DNA from: Candidatus Sifarchaeum subterraneum
Lineage (GTDB): Archaea > Asgardarchaeota > Sifarchaeia > Sifarchaeales > Sifarchaeaceae
Direction: 5' to 3'
NCBI GenBank assembly: GCA_016292335.1
Contig: JAECRX010000235.1
Location: 1 to 7,806 of the forward strand
Length of the DNA stretch: 7,806 nucleotides
Below are positions 1 to 4,950 of this stretch, piece by piece; the first letter of the stretch is position 1, and every line of letters starts with the position of its first letter. Both the position numbers and the translations under genes were made by a program. The notes beneath the pieces were generated by a model. That model did not search any database, was not told where the DNA came from, and saw nothing but the letters and a program-made list of their open reading frames with translations.

Positions 1-187
1 TGATTTCATTTTCTGTACTATTATTTTTCCATAAATTTTGAATTTTATCTTGAAGATCTAATACCTTCGTCAAAATGTTATCAATTTTTGAGGTCTGTCT
101 GCCTAGTCTTTCAGCAATAATTAATCTAAATTCAAGTATCATAATAGTAAGGTTGATTTCTTCAAGCATTTTTTTCTCAGATAACAT
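1..187 (-). CDS. 5' part of an unknown, probably coiled-coil protein (runs off left edge)
   Basis: An open frame of 62 codons starts at the ATG read leftward from 187 and is still open at base 1, so only the N-terminus is seen. The start is supported by a Shine-Dalgarno match (GAGG, complement of 196-199) about 8 bases ahead. The protein begins MLSEKKMLEEINLTIMIL and continues with a mostly helical, heptad-like pattern (LEFRLIIAERLGRQ, then IDNILTKVLDLQDKIQNLW). There is no signal peptide and no clear membrane segment. It is rich in Leu, Ile, Lys and Glu, as expected for a long alpha-helix or coiled coil. I do not recognise the family, and the missing C-terminus could hold its defining domain. 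It is divergent from the beta-sandwich gene at 512 and may share its intergenic control region. Coding status is fairly secure from the start signal and unbroken frame. Confidence 0.6.
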   Translation of the reverse strand, partial: MLSEKKMLEEINLTIMILEFRLIIAERLGRQTSKIDNILTKVLDLQDKIQNLWKNNSTENEI

Positions 188-229
188 TCTGTTGTCCTCA
201 TAGATTGGATAAATGATCAATAATGATTA

Positions 230-363
230 TAAGTTTTGTGTGAGTGAGTTGATTGTCTGTCCATATCTTATCAACGATACTTTTCTTTGAATAATCATAT
301 TACTTTATGCCTCTAAGTCATTTACAAAAGGCAAATAAAATCCTCTCTACCACACAAAACTTA
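230..363. repeat. 13-base inverted repeat, arms 230-242 and 351-363
   Basis: The left arm TAAGTTTTGTGTG is matched exactly by CACACAAAACTTA on the right, with 108 bases between them. Both arms lie in the divergent intergenic region. They could be paired operator half-sites for divergent control. They could also be terminal inverted repeats of a small (about 134 base) non-autonomous element flanked by TA. The sequence between shows no gene. No longer target-site duplication is visible, so the mobile-element reading is weak. Confidence 0.4.
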
Positions 364-436
364 AGTAGTTACAATTAATAAACTATTACTCATTAAGCCA
401 CAATTCTGGGCTAATAATGCTTAAGAGCAAATTATT

Positions 437-444
437 CTATAAAT
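437..444 (+). promoter_or_regulatory. Possible archaeal TATA box for the beta-sandwich gene
   Basis: CTATAAAT lies 75 bases ahead of the ATG at 512. Archaeal initiation is normally about 25 bases downstream of the TATA box, which would give a transcript start near 465-470 and a 5' leader of about 45 bases. The background is AT-rich, so TATA-like strings are common and this is tentative. Confidence 0.3.
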
Positions 445-511
445 TTGAAAAATCTATAAGAAAAAAACTTTTCTTAGGTAAAGAGGAAGAATTTTCTTGG
501 AGAAATAGTTC

Positions 512-2272
512 ATGTCACGGTTACTCATTAACGTAACAGAAAAAGAAGAATTTCATTTGGATTCAGAAGGTAATATTGAATCTAAGGAAGTTAAAGGCCA
601 ATTACTTATAAGAAATCCATCCAGTAAATCCAAAGTCTGGGCTATCAATTTAACTGCATCCGAAAATGTTGAAAACACAACACTTGACCCGGAGCAACTG
701 CAAAAAAAAGAATTGGGCCCAATGGACGAATGGGTTACTGATTACACCGTCATAAAGCCTGTTGAATTTCCAAATATTGTCATCGAAGAAGAAATTGGCC
801 GCCGTGCTATTATTCATGGAGAACCTAACCAAGTAAAAATTCTTGTTACATTATTCAATCAATCTGATTGGGTAATTTCTACTCAAATCATTAGGGAAAT
901 TCCTGACTGGTTTGATGACATAGATCTCATTCGTGCCAGAACTATTGATGAAAGTAGTGGACATGTAAGACATTACCTTGGAACAGAAAGTGAATTTATA
1001 ATTTTTTCAGGACAAGAAATGATTTGGGATGATTTAGTTCTTGAACCAAATGAAAAAGCAGAATTAATCTTTACAGCAAAAATCACACCGACAGAGATTA
1101 AGGATTATGGGTTGGGCAATACCAAAATTAAATTTTCCATTAGTGGAATTTCTCTTAGTGGAATTTTCATTGAAGGCATTGCCCAAGGGAAAGTTTCAAC
1201 TTTTTTAGACAGTGAAGAAAAAATTGAACCTGGAAAATGGCACTGCACTTTTCTTTTTGAAAACACAGGAGATCATTTGATTTTATTAAGTGATGTAGAG
1301 ATTTTTCACGTTGATGAGCAAGGAGAAAAAATAAAATTAGTTCAAGTTTCACCCGAAGAAATCTTACACCCCGATAAATTATTTATGTATGAATTCGACG
1401 TGAACTCTGAAACAATCCCTGTTTTTGAAAAAAATCTAAAATATTCCTTAATTTCTGATTTCAAGGCTACCACTGTTGGAGAGATTCTGAAAAAGGAAAA
1501 AAGTTGTTCTGTCCTACGGCTTAGTAGCAGAAAAATTTTTTCTCCACCAACTATTTACTCTTCTGAAGGAGAAAGGATAGAAGCATCAATCCGACTTGAG
1601 AACACAGGAAATGCAAAAATAGGAAAAATATTGATCAAGGATTTTGTTCCTGTGTTTTTTGAACCTCCCGATAAATTGAAAATTACTATCAACGATCGTG
1701 GAATTGCTAATTTTGAGTCAAAATTAGAGCCTAATGATTTGGACCCAAATAAGGATCACAACTTGTTAATAGAAATAAGAGATGAATTCAATCCAGGTGA
1801 AGAATTGAATGTCAGATATGAGCTCATTTCACATTATCCAAGTCCGAATTTAAAATATTCAACACCCATTTATGTTGAAGGATATTCTATTGATAATATT
1901 TTGTATGTGTCAAATTATGAAACAGATATCAAAGTACATGAATTTGTAAAAAGGGTAAAAGTTGAAAAGAATGTAAGAAAGTCGCTTGAACGTCTCGGAA
2001 CTCTCAAAGTGGAAATATCGGTTACTTCGTCAACGGGGGAGACTTTAGATAATATCAAGATATTAGATATGATTCCTAAACCATTTGAATTGGATCTTTT
2101 TCCATCTACTCCCGAGGTATCACTGTTGGAGAAAAAAGAAACTGAAGAGGGGACAACTTTAGTAGTTACTATTATGCTTTTGGGTCCCTTAGATATAAAA
2201 AAGATAGAATATTTCATCAAATCAACGGAAGAAGGGGAATATGAATTTGTCGAACCAGAACAAATACCTTAA
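512..2272 (+). CDS. Cytosolic multi-domain Ig-like beta-sandwich protein, unknown function
   Basis: The 586-residue protein starts at the ATG at 512, with GGAG at 499-502 about 9 bases ahead. It appears to be about five consecutive beta-sandwich units, at roughly residues 1-95, 96-225, 226-340, 345-455 and 485-575. Several share a layout of strand, turn, strand: LLIRNPSSKSKVWAINL (31-47), VTLFNQSDWVISTQIIREIP (112-131), FLFENTGDHLILLSDVEI (247-264), IRLENTGNAKIGKILIKD (360-377) and VEISVTSSTGETLDNIKILD (500-519). Such asparagine-containing turns followed by an i-x-D-x-hP strand are typical of CARDB/DUF11/NEW3-type Ig-like domains. Those are usually extracellular, but this protein has no signal peptide, membrane anchor or cell-wall sorting signal, so it probably acts in the cytoplasm. 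I infer a structural, adaptor or scaffold role and see no catalytic motif. It ends at a TAA that lies inside one copy of a 28-base repeat, and it converges on the gene at 2332-2892. Confidence 0.85.
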   Translation: MSRLLINVTEKEEFHLDSEGNIESKEVKGQLLIRNPSSKSKVWAINLTASENVENTTLDPEQLQKKELGPMDEWVTDYTVIKPVEFPNIVIEEEIGRRAIIHGEPNQVKILVTLFNQSDWVISTQIIREIPDWFDDIDLIRARTIDESSGHVRHYLGTESEFIIFSGQEMIWDDLVLEPNEKAELIFTAKITPTEIKDYGLGNTKIKFSISGISLSGIFIEGIAQGKVSTFLDSEEKIEPGKWHCTFLFENTGDHLILLSDVEIFHVDEQGEKIKLVQVSPEEILHPDKLFMYEFDVNSETIPVFEKNLKYSLISDFKATTVGEILKKEKSCSVLRLSSRKIFSPPTIYSSEGERIEASIRLENTGNAKIGKILIKDFVPVFFEPPDKLKITINDRGIANFESKLEPNDLDPNKDHNLLIEIRDEFNPGEELNVRYELISHYPSPNLKYSTPIYVEGYSIDNILYVSNYETDIKVHEFVKRVKVEKNVRKSLERLGTLKVEISVTSSTGETLDNIKILDMIPKPFELDLFPSTPEVSLLEKKETEEGTTLVVTIMLLGPLDIKKIEYFIKSTEEGEYEFVEPEQIP

Positions 2273-2294
2273 GATTATTTATCTGCTTTTCTTG
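2267..2294 (+). repeat. 28-base direct repeat, copy 1 (spans the stop of the beta-sandwich gene)
   Basis: This copy reads CCTTAAGATTA, then TTT, then ATCTGCTTTTCT, then TG. It matches copy 2 at 2364-2391 at 25 of 28 positions. It includes the last sense codon and TAA stop of the upstream gene and the left arm of the following hairpin. Read on the minus strand it gives QEKQINNLK, close to LEKQIRNLK in the tail of the 2332-2892 protein, which suggests a duplicated coding fragment. Confidence 0.6.
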
Positions 2295-2314
2295 AAAATT
2301 ACAAAAGCAGATAA
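2279..2314. terminator. 12-bp hairpin between convergent genes, possible two-way terminator
   Basis: TTATCTGCTTTT at 2279-2290 pairs exactly with AAAAGCAGATAA at 2303-2314 around a 12-base loop. It sits 7 bases past the stop of the plus-strand gene and 18 bases past the stop of the minus-strand gene. It could end or stabilise both transcripts. T-runs at 2287-2290 and 2328-2333 are compatible with archaeal T-rich termination. The hairpin may have arisen from a third, inverted piece of the 28-base repeat. Confidence 0.45.
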
Positions 2315-2331
2315 TTAAATCCTCTTCTTTT

Positions 2332-2892
2332 TTACCCTTCTCTTAGATATGTTTCAGCCCACGCCTTAAGATTACGTATCTGCTTTTCTAGTTCTGAAAG
2401 AATCTCGAAAAATGTGGTTGCGTCAATTTTATGTTCTATTTGTGGTTTTTCTACTTGAACCTCTCTCTCCTCTTCGATGGGAACAGTTTCTGGTTTCTCT
2501 TCTACTTCTTTTGTTACAGGAGCTGGTGTTAGTTCAACTATTTCTGTTTCAGAAGGAAATGTAATAAATTTCTCTAATACTTCTCTCTCTTCTTCGAAAA
2601 TCAACGAAATAAACCTTTTTAGAAGCATTGGTGAAGTGATTTGTTTTATATCTACTAGCATTTTGCTTACAACTTTTGTTGTTTCGTCTAAAATATCTGG
2701 TCCTGCAAGAAATAAGGCTTCAGAAGCAAAAATGTGTTTTAGGTTAGAATGAGGACTTTTTTTGAAAATTACAAATTCAACTTTTCTACTTGGATGTCCC
2801 TTAATTCCTAAGAAGAACATTTTTCCTGGAATTCTTCGTTCAACATCGACTGCCTTGTCTATTACCTGAGGGTGTGGAACTGATGTTGTCAT
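2332..2892 (-). CDS. Unrecognised 186-residue protein with acidic Pro/Glu linker and C-terminal helix
   Basis: The frame starts at the ATG read leftward from 2892, with an in-frame TAG immediately upstream, so no earlier start is possible. Residues 1-112 look like a compact mixed alpha/beta domain (GKMFFLGIKGHP at 23-34, VEFVIFKKSPH at 38-48, then helices to about 112). Residues about 113-155 form a low-complexity linker rich in Glu, Pro and Val (TKEVEEKPETVPIEEE). Residues 157-184 form an amphipathic helix (FFEILSELEKQIRNLKAWAE). The layout of globular domain, flexible linker and terminal helix is typical of adaptor-like proteins that dock a helix on a partner. I do not recognise a family and propose no enzyme activity. 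No membrane segment or signal peptide is seen. Codons 168-176 coincide with the second copy of a 28-base repeat. It converges on the beta-sandwich gene. Confidence 0.8.
   Translation of the reverse strand: MTTSVPHPQVIDKAVDVERRIPGKMFFLGIKGHPSRKVEFVIFKKSPHSNLKHIFASEALFLAGPDILDETTKVVSKMLVDIKQITSPMLLKRFISLIFEEEREVLEKFITFPSETEIVELTPAPVTKEVEEKPETVPIEEEREVQVEKPQIEHKIDATTFFEILSELEKQIRNLKAWAETYLREG
2364..2391 (+). repeat. 28-base direct repeat, copy 2 (inside the tail of the minus-strand gene)
   Basis: This copy reads CCTTAAGATTA, then CGT, then ATCTGCTTTTCT, then AG. It is identical to copy 1 at 2267-2294 except at three positions, and the copies are offset by 97 bases. On the minus strand it encodes residues 168-176 (LEKQIRNLK) of the 2332-2892 protein, so this copy is probably the source and the intergenic copy the derivative. 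Confidence 0.6.
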
Positions 2893-3029
2893 CTAAACTC
2901 ACAACCCTTATGAATTGATTTTTATCTTATTTTTTATTTGTGATCGGGAATTATTCAACTCCCTTAATTATTAAGATGACTATAAAAAATATGTTATTCA
3001 CATCTTTTCAAGATATTCTATGAACATAG

Positions 3030-3052
3030 GCGGTCCAGTGTAAGTGACCCGC
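3030..3052. other. Short GC-rich hairpin in AT-rich intergenic DNA
   Basis: GCGGTC at 3030-3035 pairs with GACCCGC at 3046-3052 with one bulged C, giving a six-base stem and a loop of about 10 bases. It stands out from the AT-rich surroundings. The bases at its 3' side, ACCCGCATCCAA, nearly repeat ACCCGACATCCAA at 6668-6680. It may be part of a structured RNA or a degraded mobile-element end. Its function is unknown. Confidence 0.3.
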
Positions 3053-3574
3053 ATCCAAATTTTACAATTGGGAAGGAATGATTTTAATAGTGTTCCTTGA
3101 AATTATTTTGAGTTTCAATTAGGTATAATATTAAGTTTTTGGGAATTTTTCAAGATTCAGTCATGAAAGCAATTTCCTTTGAAATTGGCGAAATATGATT
3201 TTGTGATGGAAATTTGGAATCTTGCATCAGTTTTAAGGGATAAAATAAATGTGCAAAGTTTCTATAGCCCAAGAAGGAGGTAAAATAATCAATATCCTCT
3301 TTTATGAATCATGAGAGTTTTTCCATCGTTTTCCTTTTTTTCACATGGTTATCTATTATAGTCATTCTATTTTTGTCGTTTACCCTTTTACAACCGAAGT
3401 TTGAAAAATCCTTAAGAAACCTTTTTCTTGTTTTTTGATAAATATTCAAATCAGTTTGGAAAATGCGAGAAAAATAAAAAAATATTTTTCAAAAATAATC
3501 TATACAAATTCTTTATTGTTCTTAAGATAAACATTCTTACAATGCTTTTAGAGTTCATGACTGTTATTTAACGG

Positions 3575-3582
3575 TATATAAT
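3575..3582 (+). promoter_or_regulatory. TATA box for the Roadblock gene
   Basis: TATATAAT lies in the string ACGGTATATAATCCCCC. It is a good archaeal TATA box flanked by GC-richer bases. A transcript start about 25 bases downstream (near 3603-3607) would leave a leader of about 50 bases, long enough to hold the Shine-Dalgarno at 3647-3654. Confidence 0.45.
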
Positions 3583-3646
3583 CCCCCGCAAGTCGATCCG
3601 TTTATCCACTAATCTTTGTTCTGATGAAGGCGATGGAATAATATTC

Positions 3647-3654
3647 GAGGTGAT
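3647..3654 (+). promoter_or_regulatory. Shine-Dalgarno GAGGTGAT that decides the Roadblock start
   Basis: GAGGTGAT matches the 16S rRNA anti-Shine-Dalgarno over eight bases. The GTG at 3650-3652 lies inside it and cannot be the start if this site is used. The in-frame TTG at 3659 follows by 4 bases and is the better choice. Confidence 0.6.
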
Positions 3655-3658
3655 ATTC

Positions 3659-4375
3659 TTGAAAAAATTTTCAGAAGTTATGGACGAAGCACTTGCAGAG
3701 GCATATATTCATGGTATACTTGTTTCTTCACTAGACGGAAATGTCATAACATTTAATTTTAAAAAAGAGTTTAACTCTATTGCTGTTGCAGCTGGGGCAT
3801 CAACACTTCTTTTCATATCAACAAGTGCGTTAGAAATTCTAGGAGAAGATCGGAACTTAGAATTTATTTTATCATACGGCCGCGATGATTTATTCGCAGT
3901 TATTCCAGGAGAAAACGTAGTTGTCACTACCATCATCGACAGGACAATTGCAGATCTGAGAGGAATTGATGAAATTATTTCAAATCTCAAACATATCACA
4001 TTGAAGATTTCAGGGATTGTTGAAGCTGAAGAAGTAGAAGGTGGGCTATTAGGAATTCTTAAAGAAAAGATTCCAGAATCATCTTTGATAATGCTACTTA
4101 CCAAAGAAGGCTTTCCAATAATGACTTCTACTTTCTCTGTTGAGCTGACTCAGACATCTGCTATGTTGAGTGCTGTCTACAATACATGCTATAGTATGCT
4201 CTCCGATGATATAAAATTTTTAGATTTTTCTGTGATTTCTGGCGAAAAAGATTATATTATAGTCCACAGAATTGATGATGAAAGAGTTGTAGCTGTTGTT
4301 GCACCTAAAGACAAGAAACTGACAACTCTTGTAGCACAAATACGGGAGTCACTCCTGTCAACACAAACTTACTAG
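3659..4375 (+). CDS. Tandem Roadblock/LC7-domain protein
   Basis: The start is placed at the TTG at 3659, giving 238 residues. An in-frame GTG at 3650 would add three residues but lies within the Shine-Dalgarno. Numbered from that GTG, two Roadblock/LC7 folds follow each other. Domain 1 (about 5-118) has a first helix, strand GILVSSLDG (22-30), a long helix SIAVAAGASTLLFISTSALE (43-62), paired strands LEFILSYGRDDLFAVIPGEN (70-89) and a last helix ADLRGIDEIISNLKHI. Domain 2 (about 132-237) repeats this with SLIMLLTKEGFPIMTS (145-160), helix ELTQTSAMLSAVYNTC (165-180), strands through VVAVVAP (213-219) and a last helix. Roadblock proteins dimerise and, in MglB, Ragulator and dynein complexes, bind small GTPases or scaffold complexes. 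No GTPase gene lies in this window. Fusing two units could give an intramolecular dimer. It is first in a plus-strand series, 172 bases before the next gene. Confidence 0.85.
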   Translation: MKKFSEVMDEALAEAYIHGILVSSLDGNVITFNFKKEFNSIAVAAGASTLLFISTSALEILGEDRNLEFILSYGRDDLFAVIPGENVVVTTIIDRTIADLRGIDEIISNLKHITLKISGIVEAEEVEGGLLGILKEKIPESSLIMLLTKEGFPIMTSTFSVELTQTSAMLSAVYNTCYSMLSDDIKFLDFSVISGEKDYIIVHRIDDERVVAVVAPKDKKLTTLVAQIRESLLSTQTY

Positions 4376-4547
4376 GCACTTCCCTCAATCATAAGTCAGA
4401 TAACCTTATCCCAGCCTAATTATTTTGTCTTCTTTATCATTCAACATTTAAAGTGCAATCAACCATTTTTTGTTAGAATGAAGAATGTAATTTTTATTCA
4501 TTTAAAGTAAAATTAATAAAGTAACCCTCAAATCCTAACGAAAATGT

Positions 4548-4856
4548 TTGAAAACGGAGAACAAAACTTTGGATGAATTAATTAACAAAACAATCAAATT
4601 ATCATTCATAGAACCAAACCTTCATAAAAGGCTGAAAAAACTTTTTGGTGAAGAAGATATAATCATTCTTGTTCCCCCTGATTTCCATAAATTGATTGAG
4701 CGAATACGTAGGGATAATCCAACTGAAATGATGAATCTTGCTGTCAAAGAAATGTTAAGAGATAAAAGTTTGAATTCAAAATCTCTTGTTGTCATTTCTT
4801 CAGGAGAAGAAATAAAACTTCTCAAAAAATATTGTAGAAAAGTTTCAAGATGGTAA
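4548..4856 (+). CDS. Unrecognised small alpha/beta protein, 102 residues
   Basis: The frame opens at a TTG at 4548. An in-frame TAA at 4536-4538 leaves no other usual start upstream, and the next in-frame ATG is at codon 61, so TTG is the likely start. No clear Shine-Dalgarno precedes it. A TATA-like ATTTAAAG at 4500-4507 would allow a very short leader. The protein is highly charged and soluble. The predicted order is a helix at 7-33, strand DIIILVP (37-43), helix FHKLIERIRRD (46-56), helix EMMNLAVKEMLRDK (60-73), strand SLVVISSG (79-86) and helix EEIKLLKKYC (87-96). I recognise no family or catalytic motif. It lies between the Roadblock and M28 peptidase genes on the same strand, 94 bases before the latter. 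The ATG at 4544 is in another frame and gives only ten codons. Confidence 0.6.
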   Translation: MKTENKTLDELINKTIKLSFIEPNLHKRLKKLFGEEDIIILVPPDFHKLIERIRRDNPTEMMNLAVKEMLRDKSLNSKSLVVISSGEEIKLLKKYCRKVSRW

Positions 4857-4950
4857 ATGATCAATATAAAATCTGTTTCAAACCATAATGTGTTTTTTAC
4901 AGTGTCTCCTTTTGTTAAGCCCTCTCAATATTCTTTTAGTTGTGTTGTAA

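Larger units (their letters stand above)
188..511. other. Divergent intergenic region between the left-edge gene and the beta-sandwich gene
   Basis: These 324 bases hold no convincing open frame or RNA gene. They contain the Shine-Dalgarno of the leftward gene (near 196-199), a perfect 13-base inverted repeat with arms at 230-242 and 351-363, a possible TATA box at 437-444 for the rightward gene, and the rightward gene's Shine-Dalgarno (GGAG, 499-502). Both flanking genes must be transcribed outward from here. Confidence 0.6.
2893..3649. other. Long intergenic stretch without a convincing gene
   Basis: These 757 bases lie upstream of both neighbours, so they should hold promoters for the leftward gene at 2892 and the rightward Roadblock gene. 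Visible items are an AT palindrome CTTAAT-T-ATTAAG near 2962-2974, a GC-rich hairpin at 3030-3052, a perfect but orphan Shine-Dalgarno GGAGGT at 3276-3281, and a TATA box near 3575. Two small frames were seen: 3179-3283 (34 codons, TTG start) and 3304-3438 (44 codons, ATG, one hydrophobic stretch). Both are too weak to call. In the second, the hydrophobic character may just reflect T-rich DNA. No tRNA, rRNA or CRISPR structure was found. Confidence 0.55.

Noticed and set aside
1915..2220. Minus-strand 101-codon frame
   Set aside because: It is antisense to the fifth beta-sandwich unit and shows shadow-type Ser/Phe-rich composition.
2477..2752. Plus-strand 91-codon frame, Ser/Thr-rich
   Set aside because: It is antisense to the acidic linker and head of the 2332-2892 gene. 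Its Ser/Thr-rich, low-complexity make-up is what the opposite strand of Glu-rich coding DNA gives.
3624..3641. Five-codon leader frame MKAME just ahead of the Roadblock Shine-Dalgarno
   Set aside because: It is too short to separate from chance, and no regulatory structure accompanies it.
3709..4104. Minus-strand 131-codon frame
   Set aside because: It lies wholly inside the Roadblock gene, whose fold is clearly readable, and has shadow-like composition without recognisable motifs.
4440..4510. Two ATTTAAAG-containing strings that look like a direct repeat
   Set aside because: The matching core is short and AT-only. It is more simply explained as TATA-like background in AT-rich DNA.
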